Positions 49,226 to 63,200 are shown, counted from the first letter of the stretch. The stretch is 64,000 bases of DNA from Hemibagrus wyckioides (GCF_019097595.1 NC_080717.1:13262336-13326335); one strand, 5' to 3'. Notes: generated by a model not told the origin, from the letters alone. Program-made: numbers and translations.

Positions 49226-49622
49226 GAGGCTAAACAATTTGTTAACACCCAACAGTAATTAACCTTCCCTGTAACAGAGTATGTACAGAGGCTTCCCTGA
49301 TTTACAGAGGATAAACAATTTGTTAACACACAATGGTAGTTAACCTTCCCTGTAACAGAATATGTACAGAGTCTTCCCTGATTTACAGAGGATAACCAAT
49401 TTGTTAACACACAACAGTAGTTAACCTTCCCTGTAACAGAATATGTACAGAGGCTTCCCTGATTTACAGAGGATAACCAATTTGTTAACACACAATGGTA
49501 GTTTACCTTCCCTGTAACAGAATATGTACAGAGGCTTCCCTGGTTTACAGAGGATAAACAATTGTTAAAACACCCCACAGCTGTGTTTAACACTTCCCTG
49601 ACTTTTTCAGAGGATAACTGGA
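49226..49622 (-). repeat. ERV-2 leader: 81-base tandem repeat, about 4.8 copies
   Basis: Units begin GAGG(A/C)TAAAC or GAGGATAACC at 49226, 49307, 49388, 49469 and 49550, with the last diverged and ending in GAGGATAACTG at about 49610. The period is 81 bases, a multiple of three, so one minus-strand frame stays open through all copies (repeat LSSVNQGSLCTYSVTGKVNY and seven more residues). The array lies between the primer site and the gag-like frame. Confidence 0.93.
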
Positions 49623-49836
49623 TTACTCAAATCCTGGTCTTTAGGTTCGTTTAATAGAGTGACACTCACCAAATCTGAGAGTTGAGTTGCAGAAGTTCAG
49701 TCTGGACTTGTTTCAGGTGATCAGTCTGGAACAAACAGCATCACTGGTGTAGGCTCAGCTCTGGATCAGTTAGCTCTATCAGGTTCCTTGCACCAACTGA
49801 TGTGAATTCTGGCATCTGATTCTTGTGTCAACTTCC

Positions 49837-49854
49837 ATCCGGGTCACGGCACCA
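49837..49854 (-). promoter_or_regulatory. ERV-2 primer binding site, His-tRNA type
   Basis: The minus strand reads TGGTGCCGTGACCCGGAT two bases after the 5' LTR. This differs at one position from the His-tRNA primer site I know (TGGTGCCGTGACTCGGAT), used for example by HERV-H; epsilonretroviruses of fish are also reported to use His tRNA. Confidence 0.85.
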
Positions 49855-49856
49855 AC

Positions 49857-50182
49857 TGTTGTAAATTAACCGAAGACCAGTAGAAGAGCGATCACGGAGA
49901 CTTGGAAGTATGTTGCAGGAATCTTTTATTGAAGATTAGAACACACTCAGAAGTGCTGTGGCCATCAAGATCTCCACAGACAGACAAGAAACCTCTGGTA
50001 TTTATACATACTTTGGTGGCTGTCCTTCAGGTTGTGTTAAAGCAGCCTCCTCATTTTCCCCTACCCCCTATTAGAGACTATGTTTACCCACTAAGATTTG
50101 CGACCCATTTGGTTGTGAGAAAGAATGTTTACGACCTTTCCCGAACAGGTTAGTGAGAACACACGAAAATTTGTTTCCCACA
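49857..50182 (-). repeat. ERV-2 5' LTR
   Basis: It is the partner of 43664-43997, with the same TATA-like box and AATAAA signal. It ends TACAACA next to the primer site on the minus strand. Few differences between the two LTRs point to a fairly recent insertion. Confidence 0.95.
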
Positions 50183-50186
50183 CCGA

Positions 50187-52020
50187 ACAAGAGCAGGATA
50201 AGCCATTGGTCCCAAAATTTTGACAGACACAATAACTATTATAATATGACTATATACCCTAATTAATTATGACACATTGTTACTGACAGTTATTCTCTTA
50301 TGCCTCAAAACTATGACTTGACCCAGAAAGCGCTTCATAAAAATAATTCACATCTGCAGCATTATTAATATCAGTACTTTATTTCCCCCTCCATTCCTGT
50401 AATGTATGAAAAATGTCTGAGTGGGGTGTTTGTTTACCAATTTAGTGACCTGTCAGCCATAATGGAAACTTAACAGTAAAAGTCTTTCACATGCTCTGGG
50501 TCCCAGAAGTACTGTGACTTGTGAAGAAACAGTGCTGACAGGGTTTCTTGATAGAAAGGGAATTTAAAGTGGCCTGCCTGCTTACCTGTCCAGGGAAAGG
50601 CCATTTTAGTTTAATGTAGAGATTTAACATACTGTATTCAACCTACATACTAAACTTTGACCCACATATCTGGTAAAGTACTATTTACCTTATTTGCTAT
50701 TTCAGTCCAGAATCAGAAATCTGTGTTTTTCCCCACAGATGCCTTACAGACCGCTGAATATAACAGTTGAATGAATCAAAAACAGATGGCAAAATTTAAA
50801 TCAGAATAGTAAGAAATTTTCCCAAAAAATACTGAATACAATAATGGTTGTTATATTCATATATTTACAATCTTAATAAACTAAGTACATACACTATCCT
50901 GATATTCATGCAATGCATTGTTTTTCTTAGCCATCAAAATAAAGTTCCAGGTCTCCTGAGTTTTGCAACTCAGTGTTATTCTCTCTCACCTGTCAGTCAA
51001 AGTGATACCAAACAATAATCAGGTGAGGAGAATGTTAAAGTCTATCTGAGGATTCTACCACTTGCATTGCTTGTACTTCTCCTCAGTTTTGATACTATAC
51101 TAAATATAGAATTTTACTTATAGAACTATATATGGAATTTTTCTTTCATGCAATATATAAAATGCCTTTTAGTTATTACGAGCAAGCATAACAGAAATGA
51201 TAGTAAATACAAAGATACTGGGGTCCAAATATGACACCTAATATTTATTTCAGTTGTGATTGCCACACCATCTACAGTGGGGTGATATTGTTCAGGAGCA
51301 ATGGGCAAATTTAATTTACCAATGGAAATTAAGAATTGAATTAAGACATTGTAATAGGTGCTGAGTTGAATAAACATCAGCATTTCCTATCATTGTGTTC
51401 ATATGGAAAATGGGGCTACAAAAGCATGCTCATGCTTATGACTATGTTGCTGTCTTTTTGAAATTCATTTTTACTGGGAAATGCTTTCAAAGTCATGTGT
51501 ATAATGTGATATAATGTGATTTTTTTTAACACAATGTGCTTATTTGCCTTGTTTTCTGATTTAATGGGCAGAAATGAAGCTCAATGCCTCTCTTTCAAAT
51601 CACAACTCTGACGGCTGCTTCACACTGGATGCATGAACAGAGCAGAGATAGCGCGGAAGCAGCACAGAAGCAGTGTGAAAGCAAAGTAAAAACAATGTGT
51701 GCCCATTGTGCTGTTATAGCAACAGCTATTATATCACACAGCTTGTGTAATGAAAATATGAGAGTTCGCATTACTTTTGATTTTAAATGAAAATGAAGTT
51801 ACAATTATTACATCTAGGATGTTTGTTTTCCATGTAGTACAAGTGGTAGACTGAAGAAAAGTCATCACTTTTTATATGTTGCTAAGGATGAGATGCAGTC
51901 TATGGATTCATTCACCCACCCTTGTCACATGATTTGTTTATGATCCCCAGCATTTACTGCAGTGACTTGCTAGTGTTTCCCCTCTCACACATACAATATA
52001 AGCATATAACCTGCTGTTTA
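50187..52020. other. AT-rich intron, nothing recognised
   Basis: No frames with family features and no element ends were seen over 1.8 kb. Confidence 0.5.
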
Positions 52021-52021
52021 T

Positions 52022-52150
52022 ACTTTAATTCAATTCAATTTATTTATATAGTGCTTTTAATAATGGGCATTGTCTTAAAACAGCTTTTCAGAAATAGAAA
52101 AACAGAATAAAATCAAAACACAGAATAAAAATTACTGTTTAAGTTTAAAA
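52022..52150 (-). repeat. LINE/SINE 3' tail repeat
   Basis: AATTCAATTCAATTTATTTA followed by TATAGTGCTTTTAATAATGG and CAGCTTTTCAGA is a very common fish 3'-terminal repeat preceded by a (AATTC)n-type tail. It is a severely truncated copy. Confidence 0.55.
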
Positions 52151-52184
52151 TAAAATTAATATTTACTCCTAATATGTATCCAAA

Positions 52185-52856
52185 AGATAAGATAAGATAA
52201 GATAAACCTTTATTCGTCCCACAGTGGGGAAATTTCCATCTTACAGCAGCATCAAAAAAAAAGATAAAAAAAAAAAGTATAAATACAGAGAAAATAAAAT
52301 AACAATAATAGTAATTTCACAAACAATTGCACTAGGTTATTGCACATCTTAAATTGCTGTTATTGCACAAACACAGTCTATAAAATCAGTATTAACAATG
52401 TGTATTATGGTGACTGGTTCACTGGGAGCAGCGCTGATTGTAAAGTATAGCAGTAGGGAGAAAAAGACTTCTGTATTGATCCTTCAGACACTTAGGATGT
52501 AACAGTCTGTCCCTGAAGGAGCTGCTAAGAGATGTAACTGTTTCATAAAGGGGGTGGATGTCATTCTCCAGCAAGGATGATAGCTACCATCCTCCTTTCT
52601 CCCACCTCCTGTATTATGTCCAGGAGCATCCCCAGGACTGAACTGGCCTTACTGATTAGCTTGTCCAGTCTCTTCCTGTCTGCGGTAGAGATGCTGCTGC
52701 ACCAGCAGACCACTCCACAGAAGATGGCTGACCACAGAGTCAAAAATGGTCTTCAGTAGTGCTCCCTGCACTCCAAAAGACCTTAGTCTCCTCAGCGGAA
52801 AGAGTCTGCTCTGCCCTTTATTATATATTGCACCCGTTATCTGTCCCATCCAGTTT
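52185..52856 (-). mobile_element. LINE-H: LINE C-terminal part of a second family
   Basis: The tail at the left is (GATAA)n, followed by CCTTTATTCGTCCCACAGTG. The minus-strand frames 52649-52870 and 52561-52743 give KGQSRLFPLRRLRSFGVQGA, CSSISTADRKRLDKLISKAS and SVLGMLLDIIQEVGERRM. This is a LINE RT C-terminal region distinct from LINE-A to -G. The copy is cut off at its 5' side exactly where LINE-E begins. Confidence 0.78.
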
Positions 52857-55794
<2,938 letters not shown>

Positions 55795-56165
55795 GTCAGA
55801 TATACTATATTGCTAAAGGTTTTAGGACAACCCTCCAAATCATTGAATTCAGGTGTTTCAGAGGTTTGGCTTTGCCCCTCAGTTCCAGTGAAAGGAACTC
55901 TTAATGCTGGACAATTTAATGGTTCCAACTTTGTGAAAAGAGTTTGGGGATGGCCCCTTCTTGTTCCAACATGAATGCACACCAGTGCACAAAGCAAGAC
56001 ATGGATGAGCGAGTTTGGTGTGGAATCTTGACCACAAGTCGTTAGAATTAAAGCAGAGTCTGCGAGCCACATCTTTTTGTTCATCAGTGCCTGACCTCAC
56101 ACATGCGCTTCCAGAGGAAATCTCAAAAATTCCCATAAACACACTCCTAAACCTTGTGAAAAGAT
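55795..56165 (+). mobile_element. Tc1-like transposon 3' part or short derivative
   Basis: It starts TCAGATATACTATATTGCTAAAG (the latter part is a Tc1-like terminus) and reads, near 56085-56160, a SVPDLTHALPEEISKIPINT-like C-terminus with LLNLV, typical for one fish Tc1 family. No catalytic motif is left. LINE-F follows directly. Confidence 0.55.
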
Positions 56166-57612
56166 CAACGAAATGTAGTTTAGCATTTAAACAGAAGTGC
56201 GATGAGCAGCATGTGCCTTATATACATTAATGTAGATAATCTAATATGTACACATAAGGATTTATGTACAAATAGGAGCAGTACTATGGAGATAATTACA
56301 GTTGGGTATATACAGTATAATTAACATGATATACAGATGTATGTGCTATGGACATGATGTACAGAATACTATGGATTATGTATACGTAATACAATATATA
56401 CAGATAAGGGAAGATATCCAGATAGGAGCAGTATTATGGGGTTAATTACTTGTAGTATTATGGGGATATATACAGTATTCAACATGATATATAGATGTGT
56501 GTGCTATGGACGTAATATACAGAGTAATATGGACAGTATGCTATGAGCATATATACAGGAGATTAAGTGCCATGTGCATACAATACGGATCGTGTATCAT
56601 ACTGGATGTCTTCAACTGCAGGAAGTGGGGTTCCTATGATGCATTGGGTGGTTTTTACCACCCGTTGTAGTGCCTTGCGGTTGGCAACTGAGCAGTTCCC
56701 ATACCTGACTGTGATGCAGCTGGTCAGGATGCTCTCAATCACGCAGCGGTAGAAGTTCACCAGGATGGTTGAAGACAGGTGGTTCTTCTTCAGTGTGTTT
56801 AGGAAAAAAGGTGCTGGTGAGCCTTTTTTTACCAGACTGGAGGTATTGGTGGTCTAGGATGGATCCTCTGAGATGTGGATCCCCAGAAACTTGAAGCTGG
56901 ATACACGCTCGACAGCCATTCCGTTCATGTGGATGGGGTCATGTGTTCCTCCTCATTCCTTTCTCCCTCCTGAAATCCATTATGAGCTCCTTTGTCTTGC
57001 TGGTGTTAAGGATCAGGTTATTGTGAGCACACCATGCAACCAAGTGTTGGACCTTCACCCTGTAGGCTGTCTCATTGTTGTCACTGATGAGGCTGATCAC
57101 CGTGGTGTCGTCTGCAAACTTGATGATGTTGGATCCATACACAGGCCTGCAGTCTTGGGTGAAGAGGGAGTAGAGGAACGGGCTCAGCACACAGATGGTA
57201 CGCCGGTGTTGAGTGTGATGGTGGTAGAGCAGATGTGGCCTGACCTAACATGCTGGGGTCTGTTGCTCAGAACGATGTTGAGTGTGATGGTGGTGGAGCA
57301 GATGTGGCCTGACCTAACATGCTGGGGTCTGTTGGTCAGAAAGTCCATGATCCAGTTGCAGAGAGGGGTATTGATGCCAAGATCTCCAAGTTTAGTGGTT
57401 AATTTCATAATAGAATGACAGTGTTAAAGGCAGAGCTGAAGTCAACAAACAGTACGCGTGTGTGTGTATTGTTGTTGTCCAAATGTGTCATTACAGAGTG
57501 CAGGACTGTGGAGACTGTATCCTCTGTGCTCCTATTGCTGCGATAGGCAAATTGATGTGGGTCCAGTGTATGTGTGTGTAGGGGGGCATTTCTTTTCAGC
57601 CTTAACATACAG
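56166..57612 (-). mobile_element. LINE-F: Rex1-like LINE, RT half, with a 69-base duplication
   Basis: Minus-strand frames in order are: 57405-57608 ([20 protein letters not shown], then [12 protein letters not shown] with the first catalytic Asp), 57184-57408 ([20 protein letters not shown], a stretch present twice), 56939-57190 (IIKFADDTTVISLISDNNET with intact DD box) and 56563-56760 (MNFYRCVIESILTSCITVRY). The PQGCVLSP motif is damaged: the block reads GVPSVC then shifts. The 3' UTR (56166-56540) parallels LINE-C. The upstream endonuclease is absent. Confidence 0.9.
57208..57345. repeat. 69-base tandem duplication in LINE-F
   Basis: GTTGAGTGTGATGGTGGT starts at 57208 and again at 57277; the two 69-base units differ at only a few positions. 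The length is 23 codons, so the frame is kept. Confidence 0.92.
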
Positions 57613-57629
57613 CTTATTCTCTAGGAGTC

Positions 57630-58250
57630 TTTGAAGGCATGAGTGGGTTGTTGATTTGCAGTCTGGACCCCCTAGTCCCCTCATCCTCACTAGGGGGTTC
57701 TTCCTTTTAAAGGGCGGTTCCGGCTAAAGTGGCCTCCTTTACCACAATAGCAGCATGCTCCTTCCCTTAGTCAGTGCTGCATGGGCTCGGCCGAGGTGGA
57801 GGGGCAGTCTTTCTCTGCTGTCAAAGGTGATGGTCGACGCATCCGATGAGGTCCATGAGATCTGTAATCATTCAGGCAATTCTCATGGGACCAATTCATC
57901 CTTGACGGCATCATCCAAGCCATCATAAAAGGCATCACACATTGCTGCCAGTGAGCGAAATTCGCTCAGTCAAGGTTCGCCATCATACGCGGGTGGGGCA
58001 GGGAGACAAGAATCCGGGTTCTTGTCATGGGCAGTAATTGTGGCTGAGACAGCGGACTTCGTGTGGGGGTGGGTGTGTTGTGGGGTTCTGTTGGGCATAG
58101 ACGCTGGACGTGAGTGTTCATAGAGTCTCTGAAATAGACTGTAGTGCCTGGTTGATTTGCTGAAGATCTTGTTGGTGAGAGCTGAGGAGAGCACCTTGGT
58201 TCTTGATGGCAGCTTGAAGCTAGTACAGCTTTTCTGGGTCCATAATTGGC
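57630..58250 (-). pseudogene. gypsy gag, minus strand
   Basis: The minus strand starts near 58245 as MDPEKLY and passes QAAIKNQGALLSSHQQDLQQ, a low-complexity stretch with PNRTPQHTHPHTKSA and CLPAPPAYDGEP. It then continues through stops to CCYCGKGGHFSRNR (about 57710-57755). This is a gypsy gag zinc knuckle whose last cysteine is replaced by arginine. Further sequence to 57630 is proline/arginine-rich. Gag packages the element's RNA. Pol sequence of this copy is not present, as LINE-F abuts it. Confidence 0.7.
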
Positions 58251-58490
58251 TGTATTATTCTGTCAGATACATAGCCACTAAAGGCCAAAATGAAACTGAA
58301 AGAGCCAACCTTGGCAAGATCAAAAATTTACTTAAAAGGGAAAAATCCAGTAAACAAGATGAGGACAAACCAAAATGCACGAGAAGCATGAAGTGACCAG
58401 GAAACGATAATTCAGTGAGGAGTAGAATGGAATGGAATGCTTAAGTGCAGGAGCGATATTGCTGCAGGTCATGGCAGTTTCCTGAATCAA
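58251..58490 (-). other. possible 5' leader of the minus-strand gypsy relic
   Basis: It lies 5' of the gag start on the minus strand. No LTR or primer site was recognised. Confidence 0.3.
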
Positions 58491-58559
58491 CATTTTCTAT
58501 GGGATACTATATTATTAAATTCTCCCACAAATGTGGGCCATTGATTGCAAACAATATTT

Positions 58560-58965
58560 GTTAATTTGCACACACAAAATAGTAACTTTCTAACAAATTC
58601 ATTCAAGACCATATCACAAAACAAGAATTCAACCACAGGTGAGTCAAATTATTTATTAAACAGGTCCAGCAGACAGTTGACTATAAAAGGTGTTACTTAA
58701 AGAAAACCCCTTACAATTCCATGCATTCATCAATGGCACCACAAGGAAGGGAAATGTCACAAGACATGAGAAAAAAAATTTCTTTACACAAGAAAGGTGA
58801 AGACTACAAGATCACCACCAAAGCTTTACTTATCAGTCATAATACTGTAGCAAAATTTTAACAAAGATGGAACTGCAACCATCTCACAGAAATGTCCAGG
58901 GCATCCATGGAAGTTAACACCTCAACAGGGGTGTCTTCTGATGAGAAGGGTAGATTGGCTACTGA
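58560..58965 (+). pseudogene. Tc1-like transposase N-terminal fragment
   Basis: From an ATG at 58734 the plus strand reads REMSQDMRKKISLHKKGEDY, then KITTKALLISHNTVAKF and a stop, followed by a second helix-like piece with SSDEKGRLATELL. This is the paired helix-turn-helix region of a Tc1-like transposase. The catalytic part is absent, since a gypsy LTR begins about 120 bases later. Confidence 0.55.
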
Positions 58966-59084
58966 ATTACTCTTGAGGGCATTCCTCTGGGTCTCGTAGC
59001 ATGACTGCTCCAGGAGAAAGCTCGGCCCCCCTCAACTTCACCAATTGTTTATTTCTCAATGTTCTCGCATATTGGATCAGGATT

Positions 59085-59340
59085 TGAAGGATGGTGAGCG
59101 ATGAATGCCTTGCTATTCTGTGTACGACCTTGTGCCTGTGTTTTGACCTCGTATTTCATTGTCCTGTGTACTTTAGGTTTTGTTTGCTTCTCAGCTTGCT
59201 TTGTCATGTTTTTTGGATCTCTGTCTGTTTTTTGACCTCTGTTTTTGGATTACATTTTTGCTTTGACTGCTTTGGATTATTGCCTTTTTATTAAACTGTT
59301 ATATGTATTTCAATCAATCTGGTGCCGGGACCTTGTTACA
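59085..59340 (+). repeat. gypsy 5' LTR, 5'-truncated
   Basis: It parallels the 3' LTR at 61294-61653 over its last 250 bases (TGTACTTTAGGTTTTGTTTG, then GGATTACATTTTTGCTTTG and GGTGCC..GACCTTGTTACA). The first 100 bases of the LTR are missing. Confidence 0.85.
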
Positions 59341-59505
59341 GAATACTTCGCCAACTGAGAATCAAGAGGATGTGCCGCAACTCCATGCCATAGTCGCCCT
59401 CCAAGGAAAGGTCCTAGTGACCTACCATGAGCAGCTCACCTCACTGCAGGTGGCCAACATCCACCTCCTTCAGGCCTTGCGTATACTAACGGCAGGATGA
59501 CCATT
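59341..59505 (+). pseudogene. gypsy gag start
   Basis: Directly after the LTR the frame reads NTSPTENQEDVPQLHAIVAL, then QGKVLVTYHEQLTSLQVANI and LLQALRILTAG. The QG..L..H.EQL..L pattern fits the N-terminus of fish gypsy gag. LINE-G begins soon after. Confidence 0.55.
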
Positions 59506-59519
59506 GCCATCCACTACAT

Positions 59520-60806
59520 CTGACTCCAGCAAACTACACAGCATGAGTACAGAGACTACTGCATTTTTGTTTTTACGGAGATGTGGCTCAGCGACAGAGT
59601 TCTGGACGCCGCCACACAGCTAGCTGGGCTAACTGCGTCTCATGTTGACAGGAATGCAGCTCTGTGCGGTAAGACTCATGGTGGCGGTGTGTGTGTTTAC
59701 ATCAATACTTAATGGTGCAAGAACTCTGTGCTTGTGTCTAATTACTGTTTATCGCTAGTGGAGTTTGTGACTGTTAGATGCAGACCATTTTATTTACCAC
59801 AGGAATTCACCACCGTATTTATTGTCAGAGTGTACATTCCCCCCAGCGCTAATGCTGAGGAGGCTCTGTGTGAGCTCTACGGAGCTATTAGCGAGCTGCA
59901 GAATACTCACCCCGATGGACTCGTCAGATGCACCAAACCGGTTCTGAAACAGGTTAAAAGTGCACTGACTAGGGCATGTTCAGTGAGGCTGCAACCAACA
60001 GTGAAACCACTGACTTGAAGGAATACACATCATCTGTGACTAGCTAAATTGGAAAGTGCCTCAAGATGTGACCGTCTCCAAGTCCATCACCACACACTCA
60101 AACCAGAAGCCGTGGATGACCGCAAAAGTGCGTGCTCTGCTAAAAGCCAGAGATTCTGCCTTCAGAGCTGGAGACAAGGATGCCCTAAGAACAGCACGGG
60201 CCAGACTGTTTTGAGCCATCAGAGAGGCAAAGCATGCACACTCCCAGAGAATCCACGGCCACTTCCAGAGCAGTGGCGACACTCGGCACATTTGGCAAGG
60301 CATCCAGTTCATCACCAACTACAGGCCAGCTCCACCTGCCTGTGACAGTGATGCCTCCCTTCCAGATGCGCTGAACAGCTTCTACGCTCAGTTTGAGGCA
60401 TGGAATGACATGACAGCGAGTAAGACCATCCCTCCTCCTGAGGACTAGGTGGACCAGGTCTCACTGTGGCCAATGTGAGGAAAACTTTATGCAGAGTTAA
60501 CCCACAGAAAGCTTCTGGACCAGACAACATTCCTGGCAGAGTGCTCAGGGATTGTACAGAATAGCTAGCATATGTCTTGACTGACAGAAAACATCTCCCT
60601 GAGCAGCGCCATCATCCCAACGTGCCTAAAGTCCACTACCATCATTCCCATGCCGAAGGAGTCTCCATGACACGACCGTGGTGGGTCTCATCAGCAAGAA
60701 CGTACAGAGAGGAGGTGCACTGGCTAACAGCCTGGTGTAAAGCCAACAACCTGTCTTTGAACATAGAGAAAGCAAAAGAGATGGTTGTTGACTTCAGGAG
60801 AGCACA
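59520..60806 (+). mobile_element. LINE-G: Rex1-like LINE, plus strand, internally deleted, inside a gypsy element
   Basis: The plus strand reads [51 protein letters not shown] and FIVRVYIPPSANAEEALCEL, the start of the endonuclease. It lacks the GDFNH catalytic part and jumps to [11 protein letters not shown]. Later pieces (60040-60600) match the linker of LINE-E through frameshifts. The final piece, YREEVHWLTAWCKANNLSLN (about 60700-60760), is an RT segment beyond the missing core. It ends at DFRRAQ, after which gypsy sequence resumes. Confidence 0.85.
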
Positions 60807-61293
60807 GTGAAACCATTCTCGGTTCTCGGTCCCCAGTTCACATTGCAGTTATGGTGTGCCTTCTGTGAGGGACTAGGAGTCAATGTCAGCCTCGCATTAG
60901 GGTATCAAGCAAATGCCCAAGCCAAGCACAACACCCAGGAACTGGGCTGCTTTCTAAGGACTCAGCTGTGAACAACAGAGGTGGAGTTCCAGTGTATCTT
61001 GGGATATCAGCGCACTCTTATTCCTTCAGTAGGCGAAACCACCGATGTGCCCACAATTGACGACTGGCTACATTGGAGTGGTGAGGTATGGGAATGGGCC
61101 CCTGTTGACCTCCAGAGGGCAGTGTGCCTTCAGGAGAATCAGGCCAACCGTCATAGACTCCCAAACCCACAACCCGGTCACCTACTGCCTGTGGTTACCA
61201 TCTCACTACCACATTTACCCACATGATCAGCACCCAGACCCCGGGGGCACCCTTGCAAAAGAAAAGCACCAGGTGTTCTTCAAAGGGGGATTC
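60807..61293 (+). pseudogene. gypsy integrase C-terminal part
   Basis: The plus strand reads [20 protein letters not shown] and [20 protein letters not shown]. Later pieces, frameshifted, are FQCILGYQRTLIPSVGETTD, VDLQRAV and NPVTYCLWLPSHYHIYP. These are the integrase core and C-terminal domain of a Ty3/gypsy (Barthez-like) element. The Asp expected before the GPQF motif and the Glu expected in the QA-E-R motif are both replaced (by Val/Leu and Lys), so the enzyme would be inactive even without the frameshifts. GGGGATTC before 61294 looks like a polypurine tract. Confidence 0.75.
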
Positions 61294-61653
61294 TGTAACA
61301 TCATTATTGGCAAGCTCCCTGCCGCCCCCCAAAAGGGAACCTTTGTCTGAGTATTAAGCGGACTTCCAGGTTTACGGACACTTCTGGGGTTTAGTGTTTA
61401 GAACCCTGCTCATGCCAAGCTTTGGCAAGAAGTATTGTGATTTCGACCTTGTTTCTGTATTCTTGACCTCGCATTTCCTTGCCCTGTGTACTTTAGGTTT
61501 TGTTTGCACTGTGGCTTGCTTTATCATGTTTTTTGGATCTCTGCCTGTTTCTTTTTTTTGGATTACATTTTTGCTTTGGATTATTGCCTTTTTATTAAAC
61601 TTAAATTATCCACAAATGGTTTCCAATCCATTTGGTGCCAGTGCCTTGTTACA
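61294..61653 (+). repeat. gypsy 3' LTR
   Basis: It begins TGTAACATCATTATTGG after a purine run and ends CCTTGTTACA, so its first five and last five bases are inverted repeats (TGTAA/TTACA). The length is 360 bases. Confidence 0.88.
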
Positions 61654-62664
61654 AACACATCTTTAACATGAGCTATTATTCATTAAAAGACCCTACCTTA
61701 TATACTCAGCTAAATTGAGTCTGCATTGGAGTATATGAGAAACTATTAGTACTATTTCACTGACTACTAGGAGAGAGCCAAAGGTCTTAAATGTGCTGTA
61801 TTACTTTTTTTTTATTCCATGCATTTGAGAAGCTCCAGACATGTTCTGTTAAAATGATATCTCTGTAAGATTATGAAAGGAGTCTGGAATATTAATTTTC
61901 AGTGTCTGAGAGTGAGAGTCCACAGTTTTAAGTCTCCTGTGGCCAAAAATGAGAACTCCTGTGCAGAGCTTTGTCCCTGGAAGGTGTTCTTTATTTCTGT
62001 TTGTGTGCTCAGTCCTCAGTCCACATCCTACAAGTTAATTTATTGTGGCCCTTACAGGTGGCAGTGATCCAAACATGATTCAAAAAAAGACAGTTTGTTG
62101 TGGTTGGGTTAGAGTTGGGAATCTGTTTTTGGCTCAAACATTGGAGATGTAGCAGTTCTACAGTTAGCTTAGTTGAAAAATTGCTTGATTAAAAACACAC
62201 CTGCAAAAAAGGTGGACTATGTGGATTCTGTATTAACTGAGCCACACATGGTTGTTGTTATTAATTATTTAGCAAAGTAAAAGGTTAAAGACTATAGGGG
62301 GACCTTGGTGGGTGTTGGGTTAATGTCAAGGTTACTTAAAACAGATGTTTCTGTGATGTATTCTGATAGAAGAAAAATATGGGATGACACTAGATTGAAT
62401 ATATGTTTGATGATATGGAAAAGAACCTTCATAAATAGCCCAATATGTCTACAGTCTATGAAATAGACAGAAAGAAAGATTGAAGATGTTTCACTATCCA
62501 TGCTCCACACACCAATTCCCACTGACCTCTTCTTCCCTCTTCAATGACACCAACATTTTTTCAACACCTAATTGAGAGACTCTTTCAGAAAAAATCACTA
62601 AACATGTTCAAAACTTAATGTTTTCTAAATGTACAAGTTGTCATCATGGATGTTTGCAGGAACA
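61654..62664. other. host intron containing the first copy of a duplicated segment
   Basis: Apart from the segment at 61722-61894, described separately, I see nothing recognisable. Confidence 0.5.
61722..61894. repeat. intronic duplicated segment, copy 1
   Basis: It matches 63600-63764 in direct orientation, with shared blocks such as GAGAAACTATTAGT, ACTATTTCACTGACT and GCTCCAGACATGTTCT. Several small indels separate the two. Confidence 0.87.
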
Positions 62665-63200
62665 AAATCAAATCAAATTCAAATTTTATTAGTCACATAC
62701 ATAATCGTACACAGGATGATATGCAGTGAAATGCTTACATGACTGTTATGACCCTAGGAAAAGGAATAAGGACAGAACAAAAGACAAGGATAAAATATAA
62801 AAATACGAAATATTAAAAATAAGAATACAAATTATACTAAAAATACGAAATATAAAATATAAAAACAAGTTCACAGTAAGCAAAAAAAAATAGAATAAAA
62901 ATAGAATAAAATGTAATAAATATAAATAAAGTAAGGTATGTATATAGAATATGTATATAAAATAAGAGAGAATATGTATATAGGAAGTGTAAAATACAAC
63001 AACTGTGATGCAAAATTATATAAAGTGAATAGTATGCAGTAGTGTCCAAGGTGCAGACAGCAGCAGTAAAAAATTTTGCAAAATTATATAAAGTGAAGTG
63101 CTTTATATATTGATCAGTGTGCAAATGCAAACAGCATATATACATCACACATATGCTCTCATGGCCCTGATTTGGTAACTCATCTGTGCATGAAATAAAA
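62665..63200 (-). mobile_element. LINE 3' UTR, severely truncated
   Basis: AAATCAAATCAAATTCAAAT leads into TTTATTAGTCACATACATAA and GATATGCAGTGAAATGCTTA, a common fish LINE 3' terminus read inverted. An A-rich section with ATACGAAATAT repeats and internal copies of AAAATTATATAAAGTGAA (63013 and 63079) follows. No coding sequence remains. Confidence 0.65.

Larger units (their letters stand above)
43664..50182 (-). mobile_element. ERV-2: endogenous retrovirus with both LTRs, minus strand
   Basis: Two LTRs in direct orientation (43664-43997 and 49857-50182) enclose minus-strand integrase, RNase H, RT, protease and a very short gag. The whole is bordered by CCGA on both sides (43660-43663 and 50183-50186), a four-base retroviral target duplication. 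A primer site and polypurine tract lie at the expected places. No env frame is present between integrase and the 3' LTR. By its protease and RT motifs and His-type primer site it looks like a class I, possibly epsilon-like, fish retrovirus. Stops and frameshifts show that it is defective. Confidence 0.92.

Noticed and set aside
49216..49593. 125-codon repeat protein (27-residue units) as a real gene
   Set aside because: It lies in the untranslated leader of ERV-2 between primer site and gag. The open frame follows from a period divisible by three with no stop in the unit, so no protein is claimed.
56873..57418. 181-codon plus-strand frame with an internal repeat
   Set aside because: It is the shadow of LINE-F and the repeat is the 69-base duplication read on the wrong strand.
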